5,495 bases of DNA from JBKEBX01 sp047974615 (lineage in GTDB: Bacteria > Bacillota > Clostridia > Lachnospirales > CAMZNU01): contig JBKECM010000108.1 of the NCBI GenBank assembly GCA_047974615.1, positions 1 to 5,495 on the forward strand, read 5' to 3'. Under the pieces are notes generated by a model. It was not told the DNA's origin, searched no databases, and saw only the letters and a program-made list of their open reading frames with translations. This document shows, piece after piece, positions 1 through 5,495 of this stretch (position 1 is its first letter; each line of letters opens with the position of its first letter). The position numbers were made by a program, and so were the translations under genes.

Positions 1-121
1 AGCGAAAGCGTAAACAAAAATAGTGAGTTGGAATAAAATCAGCGAAGAATGAGCGTGTATTTTATTCAATACGAACGTTAATTTTTGTGTAATATAATTT
101 TTTTCTAACCTTTGACAGCAC
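1..121 (+). repeat. Short, diverged copy of a MITE-like structured repeat (copy A)
   Basis: This stretch has no credible gene. It matches the repeat at the right edge of the window in order: the outer-stem arm ACAAAAAT (14-21), the segment AGTGAG, hairpin arm GAATAAAAT (31-39), the CAGCGAAGAATGAG loop, the closing arm ATTTTATTC (59-67), the outer-stem return ATTTTTGT (81-88), and a right end TTTTTTTCTAACCTTTGACAGCAC ending near 121 (given here only as a landmark: C-rich end at 115-121). The second internal hairpin found in the other copies is missing and replaced by a few bases (68-80). The left terminus lies outside the window or is lost. The call as a repeat rests on direct comparison within the window; mobility is inferred from the terminal inverted repeats seen in the other copies. 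Confidence 0.7.
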
Positions 122-123
122 TT

Positions 124-238
124 TCGAAAGAACGAGTGCTAATTTTATGAGACATGCAAGATGATTTGCAAAGCAAATCATCAAGTCGAGCGTAATTTTG
201 TGCAGTAATATTTTTTTCTATCCTTTATCAGCACCCTC
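124..238 (+). repeat. Right half of a MITE-like structured repeat (copy B)
   Basis: Positions 130-216 align with 5409-5495 with three substitutions and two single-base gaps, so this is the same repeat in the same orientation. The copy starts abruptly inside the loop of the first hairpin, directly after the end of copy A. It contains a perfect 10-bp hairpin (160-169 with 173-182, loop AAA), the outer-stem return (TTTTGTGC, 196-203) and an intact right terminus. Positions 208-238 are the reverse complement of the left terminus at 5325-5359, apart from a few internal bases; TCAGCACCCTC at 228-238 mirrors GAGGGTGCTGA at 5325-5335. This is the only complete right end in the window. No flanking target duplication can be assessed, because the matching left half is absent. 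Confidence 0.75.
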
Positions 239-254
239 TGAACTAAACTATTAT
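225..254 (+). promoter_or_regulatory. Possible hybrid promoter, -35 from the repeat end
   Basis: TTATCA (225-230) and TATTAT (249-254) are separated by 18 bases and resemble a sigma-A promoter, with 4 of 6 and 5 of 6 matches to consensus. The -35 lies inside the right terminus of repeat copy B and the -10 lies in the unique sequence beyond it. The corresponding hexamer in copy A is TTGACA, the full consensus. It would start transcription about 97 bases ahead of pfkA. In sequence this AT-rich such matches also arise by chance, so the call is weak. Confidence 0.25.
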
Positions 255-267
255 ACATTGTGACCTA

Positions 268-297
268 TTGTTATTTTTTAAAAATTAAAACTAAAAT
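268..297 (+). promoter_or_regulatory. Candidate sigma-A promoter for pfkA-pyk
   Basis: TTGTTA (268-273) and TAAAAT (292-297) are spaced by 18 bases, with 4 of 6 and 5 of 6 matches to the sigma-A consensus. They lie in unique sequence between the repeat and pfkA, and predict a start near 304 with a leader of about 54 bases. No operator palindrome or riboswitch-like fold was seen in the leader. This is the better placed of two candidates, but the background is so AT-rich that it remains tentative. Confidence 0.35.
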
Positions 298-344
298 ATA
301 GTTTAACAAAAAATCTAAATGTATTTATATATAATTATAAATTT

Positions 345-350
345 AGGAGG
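345..350 (+). promoter_or_regulatory. Ribosome binding site fixing the pfkA start
   Basis: AGGAGG lies 7 bases before the ATG at 358, an ideal Shine-Dalgarno spacing. It excludes the upstream in-frame ATG at 319, which has no such site and would place the Shine-Dalgarno sequence inside the gene and add 13 hydrophobic residues not typical of PfkA. Confidence 0.9.
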
Positions 351-357
351 ACTAAGA

Positions 358-1335
358 ATGAACGAAAAAAGTAAAGGTAAAATAGCCGTTTTAACTTCTG
401 GTGGAGATGCACCGGGTATGAATGCAGCCATTAGAGGTGTTGTACGTTCGGCACTCTTTGCAGGCTATGAAGTTATTGGTGTAAAAAATGGTTATCAAGG
501 TTTATTAAAAGGCGATATTGAGTATCTTAATGCACGTTCTGTAGCTGATATAATTGACAGAGGTGGAACTGTTTTAAAAACTGCTAGGTGTAAAGAGATG
601 ATGACTGAAGAAGGTCAACAAAAGGCTGCTAGTATATGTAAAGCACTTGGAATTACTTCACTTGTTGTTATAGGTGGTGATGGTTCTATAGCTGGGGGCA
701 GAAAACTTGCTGACCTTGGTTTAAATATTATTGGTATTCCTGGAACTATTGACCTTGATTTGCCTTGTTCTGACTATACTATTGGTTTTGACACTGCTAT
801 TAATACTTGTATGGAGTCGGTTAATAAAATACGTGACACTTCAGGCTCACATCAACGTTGTTCTTTAGTTGAAGTTATGGGACGTAATGCAGGATATTTA
901 GCTTTATGGTGTGCTATTACTGCAGGTGCTGAAGAAGTTATTATACCAGAAAGACCTACACCTACTAGAGATGAACTTATTGCCACTATTTTAGAAAATC
1001 GTTCTCGTGGTAAAAAACATAATCTTATTATAGTTGCTGAAGGCTCTGGTGGCACTATTGAACTTGCTAAAGAAATACAAGAAGTTACAGGTATTGAAAC
1101 TCGTGCAACTATATTAGGTCATTTACAAAGAGGTGGTTCACCTTCTGCTCTTGACCGTATGAGAGCTTCTATGATGGGTAATTATGCTGTTAAACTTATC
1201 GAAAATGGCGAAAAAAATAAAATCGTTGTATTTAAAAATGGTGAGTATTGTGGTGTAGACATTACAGAAGGTTTAGCTCAGAAGGCTGTTTATAGCGACG
1301 AAATGTATGAAATTATGAAAGCTTTATCAATATAG
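358..1335 (+). CDS. pfkA: ATP-dependent 6-phosphofructokinase
   Basis: This cytoplasmic enzyme transfers phosphate from ATP to fructose 6-phosphate to make fructose 1,6-bisphosphate, the committing step of glycolysis. The product is 325 residues, close to the roughly 320 usual for bacterial PfkA. Visible motifs are the N-terminal SGGDAPGMNAAIRGVVR (nucleotide site, with effector-site arginines R26 and R30), R77 in TARC, GGDGS (106-110), PGTID (128-132) with the catalytic aspartate D132, MGR (174-176), and GHLQRGG (254-260) with the sugar-phosphate residues H255 and R258. GGDGS and PGTID, rather than GGDDS and PKTID, indicate ATP and not pyrophosphate as donor. One oddity is TIDLD at 130-134, where most family members have TIDND. 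The start is set by AGGAGG 7 bases upstream. pyk follows after 17 bases, so the two are very likely one operon. The identification is firm. Confidence 0.97.
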   Translation: MNEKSKGKIAVLTSGGDAPGMNAAIRGVVRSALFAGYEVIGVKNGYQGLLKGDIEYLNARSVADIIDRGGTVLKTARCKEMMTEEGQQKAASICKALGITSLVVIGGDGSIAGGRKLADLGLNIIGIPGTIDLDLPCSDYTIGFDTAINTCMESVNKIRDTSGSHQRCSLVEVMGRNAGYLALWCAITAGAEEVIIPERPTPTRDELIATILENRSRGKKHNLIIVAEGSGGTIELAKEIQEVTGIETRATILGHLQRGGSPSALDRMRASMMGNYAVKLIENGEKNKIVVFKNGEYCGVDITEGLAQKAVYSDEMYEIMKALSI

Positions 1336-1352
1336 ATAATTGAGGTGTATTT

Positions 1353-3119
1353 ATGAAAAAAACAAAAATAGTATGTACTTTAGGTCCTGCAACTGATACT
1401 GTAGATATATTAAAAGAACTTATAGAAGCTGGTTTATCTGCTGCTAGAATTAACTTTTCCCATGGAACTTATGAATCACATTCTGAAATAATCAATAAAT
1501 TAAAACAAGCTCGTAAAGAACTTAATAAACCTGTACCTTTACTTTTGGATACTAAAGGTCCTGAAATAAGAATTAAAACTTTTAAGGAAGAACCAATTCA
1601 TCTTGATCAAGGTCAAGAATTTACTTTAACGACTCGTGAAATAGAAGGGGATAAAACTATCGTTAGCATTACATATACTGACTTGCCAAATGATATAACA
1701 GTTGGTAGCCGTATACTTTTAGATGATGGTTTAATTGAACTTGTTGTACAAGATGTTAAGGGTACTGATATTTTAACAAAGGTAATAAATGGAGGAAATA
1801 TTCGTAGTCGTAAAGGTGTAAATGTACCTGATGTATATATTAATTTACCTTCTTTAACTAAAAAAGACGTTGACGATATTAAGTTTGGTATTGAACAAGG
1901 TTTTGACTATATTGCTGCATCTTTTATCCGTTCAGCAAAAGATGTACTCGATATTAAAAATGTTCTTGATGAAAATGATGGTTCTCATATTGATATTATT
2001 GCAAAAATTGAAAATAGAGATGGTGTAAACAATATAGATGAAATCTTAGAAGTTGCTGATGGTATTATGGTTGCTCGTGGTGATTTAGGGGTAGAAATAC
2101 CACCTGAAGAAGTTCCAAAGGTACAAAAGTTGCTTATTAGAAAAGCAAATGAGGTAGGTAAGCCAGTAATTACTGCAACGCAAATGCTTGAGTCTATGAC
2201 AAAAAATCCTCGTCCTACAAGAGCCGAGGCAAATGACGTTGCTAATGCTATATATGATGGTACAGACTGTATAATGTTATCTGGTGAAACTGCAATGGGT
2301 GATTATCCTATTGAAGCAGTACGTATGATGAGCAAAATCGCAATAGAGGCTGAAAATGATATAAATTATGCTGCAAAAATCGCTGAATACAGTGTAAGCT
2401 TACAGTCAAGTGTTACTAATGCTATTTCCTATGCTACTTGTACAACTGCTAGTAACTTAAGTGCTTCTTGTATAGTTCCTGTTACAACTTCTGGTTTCTC
2501 TGCACGTATGGTATCAAGATTTAGACCATCTTGTCCGATACTAGCTGTTACTGAAAGAGAAAATACATGGAGAAAATTATCACTTACATGGGGTTGTATT
2601 CCTGTTTTAACTGATACATTTGAACATGGTGCTGACTCAGAGGTGTTTAAAGATGCATCACAAATAGCACAAGATATAGGACTTGCAAAAAACGGTGACC
2701 ATATTGTTATAGTTGCTGGTGTTCCTGTTGGTATTACTGGAACTACAAATACTTTAAAGGTTGAAATCGTTGGTGACGTTTTAGTTAAAGGTAAGAGTAT
2801 TGCTTCCCAAAATAATGTTACTAGTGTTACAAATAATATTCGTGCTGTTTCTGAGGCTGAAAAGCATTTTAAAAAAGGCGATATTCTTGTTGCACCTAGA
2901 ACAACGAATGATATGTTACCATTTATAAGAATGGCTAGTGCTATAATTGTAGGTAATGGTAATATAAATGATCCTGACCATTTACACGCTGAAACAGTAG
3001 GTCGTGCTTTAAATATACCTGTAATCGTATGTTTAGAAAAAGTAGTTGACCTAATACCAAATGGTGCTGTTGTAACTATAGACGGTAAAAAAGGCTTTGT
3101 ATACAACGGTATTAGATAA
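1353..3119 (+). CDS. pyk: Pyruvate kinase with C-terminal extra domain
   Basis: Pyruvate kinase converts phosphoenolpyruvate and ADP to pyruvate and ATP, the last step of glycolysis, in the cytoplasm. The 588-residue product has the N-terminal TKIVCTLGPAT, the active-site strand RINFSH (32-37), DTKGP (66-70), AKIEN with catalytic K218 and metal ligand E220, ARGDLG with metal ligand D244, and the helix TATQMLESM (274-282) followed by RPTRAE. The catalytic core and effector domain end near residue 470. Residues about 472-588 form the extra domain related to the phosphohistidine domain of PEP-utilising enzymes, which explains the length (about 585 in Bacillus against about 470 in Escherichia coli). 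In that domain the usual GG-L-TSHAA motif is degenerate and reads NDPDHLHAETVG (539-550). GAGGTG lies 5 bases before the ATG. It is the second gene of the pfkA operon, so flux through the top and bottom of glycolysis would be co-regulated. Confidence 0.97.
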   Translation: MKKTKIVCTLGPATDTVDILKELIEAGLSAARINFSHGTYESHSEIINKLKQARKELNKPVPLLLDTKGPEIRIKTFKEEPIHLDQGQEFTLTTREIEGDKTIVSITYTDLPNDITVGSRILLDDGLIELVVQDVKGTDILTKVINGGNIRSRKGVNVPDVYINLPSLTKKDVDDIKFGIEQGFDYIAASFIRSAKDVLDIKNVLDENDGSHIDIIAKIENRDGVNNIDEILEVADGIMVARGDLGVEIPPEEVPKVQKLLIRKANEVGKPVITATQMLESMTKNPRPTRAEANDVANAIYDGTDCIMLSGETAMGDYPIEAVRMMSKIAIEAENDINYAAKIAEYSVSLQSSVTNAISYATCTTASNLSASCIVPVTTSGFSARMVSRFRPSCPILAVTERENTWRKLSLTWGCIPVLTDTFEHGADSEVFKDASQIAQDIGLAKNGDHIVIVAGVPVGITGTTNTLKVEIVGDVLVKGKSIASQNNVTSVTNNIRAVSEAEKHFKKGDILVAPRTTNDMLPFIRMASAIIVGNGNINDPDHLHAETVGRALNIPVIVCLEKVVDLIPNGAVVTIDGKKGFVYNGIR

Positions 3120-3193
3120 TCAACAATAGTTGAAAAAATTTATAGCTTAATATGTAAGTTTTAAATTTTGTTGTAATACTTTTGTTTAATTTG

Positions 3194-3234
3194 AAAGGGA
3201 CTATAGGAAAACTTTGTTTTCTCATAGCCCCTTT
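3194..3234 (+). terminator. Long hairpin between pyk and the methyltransferase; terminator or leader element
   Basis: A 19-base arm (3194-3212) pairs with 3216-3234 across a TTT loop, with three mismatched positions. The stem base is AAAGGG against CCCTTT and the apex is GAAAAC against GTTTTC. It is the only strong hairpin after pyk and could end the pfkA-pyk transcript. However, it is followed by ACTAAACTT and not by a run of T, and it ends only 12 bases before the next Shine-Dalgarno sequence. It may therefore be a partial terminator, an RNA processing or stabilising structure, or part of the next gene's leader. Confidence 0.5.
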
Positions 3235-3260
3235 ACTAAACTTAAAAAGGAGGCAATTAA

Positions 3261-4292
3261 ATGGAAAAAAGTATAAAGTATATAGTAAGTACTTTAGATA
3301 ATAAAACAAGTGGCAAAAACGGATACGATGAACTTAAAGATACTTTTAAAGCTTTAGAGATAAATTTTAAACTTGAAAAATGGCTAAGCTATGGAACCTT
3401 TATAGTAGATGTTTGTATTGAAAATGAAAATTTTGTTAAGATATGTGATGAATCTTTTTTTATACGTCATATTTTTCCTTGTGAAAATGTATTTGAAAAT
3501 ATAGATGCTATGGATAATTTAGACAGATATTTTGAAACTTTAGACTTAAATCTTATTAAAGATGAAATAGTTGGAGTTCAAGGATTTAGCTTTATGGATA
3601 ACGAATACTTTAGGAAATCGGAGTTTGCATTAAAGTTAGAAAACTTTTTAAAAGAAAAAAACATAGAAGTAGATAACAAAAATGCAAATTACGTTTTTTC
3701 ATTTGTTCAAAATAAAGAAAAAACATACATAGGTAAAAGTTATATAAAGGATAATCTAACTTCTTGGATTTTAGGTAATGTGCGTTTAAAAAAAGATGAT
3801 GAGCAAATATCACGTGCGGCTTTTAAACTTGATGAAGCTTTTAGTTTTTTTAATATAGAAGCAACGTTTAATAAAGCTGTTGATTTAGGTGCTTCTCCCG
3901 GTGGTTGGACAAAGGTTTTAGCTGATAAGGGTATGATTGTTTATGCTGTTGACCCTGCTACTTTAGATCCTAAACTAAAAAAATATAGTAATATTAAATT
4001 TTTTAATATGCTTAGTCAAGAGTTTGTAAGTAAAACAACAGAAAAATTTGATTTAATAGTAAATGATATGAAAATGGACGTTGTTAAGTCTTGTGAAATA
4101 ACTTGTGAACTAGAAAAAATACTAGAGAAAGATGGTTTTGGTATAATTACTTTTAAACTACCTGAAAACAAGCAAAGAGGTAAAATTCTTGATGGTTTAA
4201 GAGTGTTGTCTGTTTGTTATGATGTTTTAAAAGTTAAGCAACTACACCATAATAGACACGAAGTTACTGTTTTATTCCAAAAAAGAGGATAA
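3261..4292 (+). CDS. FtsJ/RlmM-type SAM-dependent RNA 2'-O-methyltransferase
   Basis: The 343-residue product has a C-terminal Rossmann-fold methyltransferase domain (about 183-341) of the FtsJ/RrmJ class, which methylates ribose 2'-hydroxyls of RNA using S-adenosylmethionine. The SAM-binding motif is VDLGASPGGWT (207-217), and an acidic residue after the second strand is in YAVDPA (228-233). The K-D-K-E catalytic set of the family can be placed at K189 (SRAAFKLDEAF), D269 (DLIVNDM), K299 (GIITFKLP) and E334 (NRHEVTVL). The overall plan, an N-terminal domain of about 180 residues before the catalytic one, and the wording VDLGASPGGWTKVL recall RlmM, which modifies C2498 of 23S rRNA in Escherichia coli. 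The N-terminal half is not recognisable beyond that; the same target is inference only, so no symbol is given. AAGGAGG lies 7 bases before the ATG. The gene ends 3 bases before the transporter. Confidence 0.85.
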   Translation: MEKSIKYIVSTLDNKTSGKNGYDELKDTFKALEINFKLEKWLSYGTFIVDVCIENENFVKICDESFFIRHIFPCENVFENIDAMDNLDRYFETLDLNLIKDEIVGVQGFSFMDNEYFRKSEFALKLENFLKEKNIEVDNKNANYVFSFVQNKEKTYIGKSYIKDNLTSWILGNVRLKKDDEQISRAAFKLDEAFSFFNIEATFNKAVDLGASPGGWTKVLADKGMIVYAVDPATLDPKLKKYSNIKFFNMLSQEFVSKTTEKFDLIVNDMKMDVVKSCEITCELEKILEKDGFGIITFKLPENKQRGKILDGLRVLSVCYDVLKVKQLHHNRHEVTVLFQKRG

Positions 4293-4295
4293 AAT

Positions 4296-5228
4296 ATGTT
4301 CACTCTAACCTTATATACTATGATGGGCTTGCTTTTAATCTTAGTTATTGGATTTTTTTTAAGTAAAAATGATGTAATAAACGATGAAGTAAGCGAAAAG
4401 TTTACTTATATTCTAACAAATATTATTGTACCTTGTAATGTTTTTATGGCATTACAAGTTGATGTTTCTGCTGTTTCAACAAAAAATATGCTAATTGCTT
4501 TATTAATGGATACCGTTTTTTTTGTATCGGTAATTATAATTAGTTTAGTTATTTGTAGGCTTTTAAAAATGCCAGATGAAAAAGATGGTGTTATTGTATG
4601 TACATTAGCATTTGGGAATGTTAGCTTTATTGCTTTTCCTCTTTTAGCAAATATTATTGGTGAGGATACTTCCTTTTATGTTGCTTTAGGTCAAATACCT
4701 TTTAATGTGTTATTTTTTACTATAGGTATTTATTTAATATCAAAAGATAGTAATAAAGAAAAATTTTCTTTAAAATCTTTATTAACTCCAAACCTTATTG
4801 CTATTTTTGCAGGTTTAGTTTGCTTTTTTTTACAAATTCAATTACACAAGGCTATAAGTGTAGGTGTTGAATTATTAGCTAAAATGTCTGCTCCTATATC
4901 TTTATTTATACTTGGAAAATTTTTGTCGGATATGAATATAGAAGAAGCTTTTGAAGATAAGGAAGTTTATATTATTACGGCTATTAAACTCTTTTTAATA
5001 CCATATATTTTTCTATCAATATTCAAAGATATCAGTGATGATAATTTGCTGCTTGCTTCATCTTTAACTCTTTATGCTATGCCAACTGTTACTCTTGTTC
5101 CTATTTTTGCAAAACGGTATGGCGCTGATTATGAACTTGCAAGTAAAGTTGTTTTTTTAACCACTGTTGTATCTTTACTTTCTACACCTATGTTTGTTTA
5201 TCTTATGGAGTATACTATAAATTTTTAA
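4296..5228 (+). CDS. AEC-family (auxin efflux carrier type) membrane transporter
   Basis: The 310-residue product is almost entirely hydrophobic, with about ten predicted membrane segments (roughly residues 4-22, 36-54, 66-88, 98-122, 128-148, 163-180, 185-210, 224-243, 249-272 and 283-305). There is a short charged break after each half; no cleavable signal peptide is evident. Family marks are the helix break VPCNVF (45-50), FGNVSFIAFPL (106-116) in the fourth segment, and the C-terminal pattern AMPTVTLVPIFAKRYGAD (261-278) followed by a serine-rich last helix. Bacterial members of this inner-membrane family export or exchange small organic acids such as malate; the substrate here cannot be read from the sequence. 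The ribosome binding site AGAGG lies within the end of the methyltransferase gene, 7 bases before the ATG, so the two genes are translationally close. It is the last gene before a strong terminator. Confidence 0.88.
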   Translation: MFTLTLYTMMGLLLILVIGFFLSKNDVINDEVSEKFTYILTNIIVPCNVFMALQVDVSAVSTKNMLIALLMDTVFFVSVIIISLVICRLLKMPDEKDGVIVCTLAFGNVSFIAFPLLANIIGEDTSFYVALGQIPFNVLFFTIGIYLISKDSNKEKFSLKSLLTPNLIAIFAGLVCFFLQIQLHKAISVGVELLAKMSAPISLFILGKFLSDMNIEEAFEDKEVYIITAIKLFLIPYIFLSIFKDISDDNLLLASSLTLYAMPTVTLVPIFAKRYGADYELASKVVFLTTVVSLLSTPMFVYLMEYTINF

Positions 5229-5269
5229 TATAGGGTAGTTTAAAAATAAATTTAATAGGATTAAAATAC

Positions 5270-5318
5270 AAAAGATAGTTAAGAATTTATCAAAGATTAA
5301 ATTCTTAACTATCTTTTT
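5270..5318 (+). terminator. Rho-independent terminator, possibly bidirectional
   Basis: A perfect 20-bp stem (5270-5289 with 5298-5317) has an 8-base loop. Its 3' arm ends in CTTTTT, giving a short U-tract after a strong stem; the 5' arm begins with AAAA, so the structure could also stop transcription on the other strand. It lies 41 bases after the transporter stop and 7 bases before the terminal repeat of the mobile-like element, and ends the gene cluster. Confidence 0.85.
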
Positions 5319-5324
5319 ATATGC

Positions 5325-5495
5325 GAGGGTGCTGAAAAAGTCAAAAAAGAAAAAAATATCACTAATGACAATGACACAAAAATAGTGAGATAGCATAAAA
5401 TCAGCGAGGAACGAGTGCTAATTTTATGCGACATGCAAAATGATTTGCAAACAAATCATTAAGTCGAGCGTAATTTTTGTGCAGTAATATTTTTT
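5325..5495 (+). mobile_element. MITE-like element, left end and interior (copy C, cut by window end)
   Basis: The element opens with GAGGGTGCTGA (5325-5335), and 5325-5359 is an imperfect inverted copy of the right terminus seen at 208-238. Inside are an outer stem CACAAAAAT (5375-5383) with ATTTTTGTG (5473-5481), a first hairpin (5393-5405 with 5417-5429, one mismatch) and a second perfect 9-bp hairpin (5439-5447 with 5452-5460, loop CAAA). The window ends in the T-run that should lead into the missing right terminus, which from copy B would take about 22 more bases, for a full length near 190 bp. It has no open reading frame, so it would need a transposase from elsewhere. A structured non-coding RNA repeat is the main alternative. 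Confidence 0.7.

Noticed and set aside
112..117. Perfect TTGACA as -35 of a promoter
   Set aside because: No -10-like hexamer follows at 16-19 bases; the spot 17 bases downstream reads AGTGCT.
1..238. CRISPR-like array in the left repeat region
   Set aside because: Repeat units are long, diverged and directly abutting, with no uniform short repeats separated by unique spacers.
330..335. Perfect TATAAT just before the pfkA ribosome binding site
   Set aside because: No -35 at workable spacing, and transcription from it would start almost at the Shine-Dalgarno sequence.
319..357. In-frame upstream ATG giving a 338-residue PfkA
   Set aside because: It has no Shine-Dalgarno sequence and adds a hydrophobic stretch absent from the family, while the ATG at 358 has AGGAGG at ideal spacing.
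852..1055. 67-residue minus-strand open frame
   Set aside because: It lies inside pfkA and shows no ribosome binding site or family motif that I can see.
2429..3106. 225-residue minus-strand open frame
   Set aside because: It lies wholly within the well-supported pyk gene, has no recognisable domain and is a shadow of codon use on the other strand.
3120..3133. Small hairpin TCAAC-AATA-GTTGA right after pyk
   Set aside because: Only 5 bp, followed by A-rich and not T-rich sequence, so it is unlikely to terminate transcription.
3112..3309. 65-residue minus-strand open frame across the pyk-methyltransferase gap
   Set aside because: It runs through the intergenic hairpin and the start of the next gene, and its composition is only that of AT-rich DNA.
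3610..3813. 67-residue minus-strand open frame
   Set aside because: It is contained in the methyltransferase gene and looks like low-complexity translation of AT-rich sequence.
5175..5396. 73-residue minus-strand open frame at the right edge
   Set aside because: It crosses the terminator hairpin, the element's terminal repeat and the end of the transporter gene, so it is not a credible gene.

Overview
The window is very AT-rich, with strong AGGAGG-type ribosome binding sites and a pfkA-pyk glycolytic pair. This points to a low-GC Firmicute of the class Clostridia. Details of the phosphofructokinase (TIDLD where most homologues have TIDND) fit a Lachnospirales-type lineage, but that placement is from memory of the family and is weak.

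Layout, left to right, all genes on the + strand. Positions 1-238 hold a non-coding patch of degenerate, structured repeats: one short diverged copy followed by the right half of another. Positions 239-357 are the leader of pfkA, with candidate promoters and a strong ribosome binding site. Then come pfkA (358-1335, ATP-dependent 6-phosphofructokinase) and, 17 bases later, pyk (1353-3119, pyruvate kinase with the extra C-terminal domain common in Firmicutes). A 141-base gap carries a long hairpin close to the next ribosome binding site. Next are an FtsJ/RlmM-type SAM-dependent RNA 2'-O-methyltransferase (3261-4292) and an AEC-family (auxin efflux carrier type) membrane transporter (4296-5228), which start-to-stop are only 3 bases apart. 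A perfect 20-bp hairpin terminator (5270-5318) closes the transcription unit. Immediately after it another copy of the repeat begins (5325) and runs off the window end.

PfkA and Pyk together form the committing and final ATP-yielding steps of glycolysis and are very likely co-transcribed. The methyltransferase and transporter look like a second, translationally close pair. Whether they are read through from pyk or have their own promoter is not settled by the sequence.

The most unusual content is the repeat family. It resembles a miniature inverted-repeat element (MITE) of roughly 190 bp, with terminal inverted repeats that start GAGGGTGCTGA. Its interior folds into two hairpins inside an outer stem, and differences between copies are compensated across the stems. 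The copies at the two window edges lie in direct orientation and bracket the four genes. No transposase, CRISPR array, tRNA, rRNA or defence system is visible; apart from the repeats the region looks like ordinary core genome.
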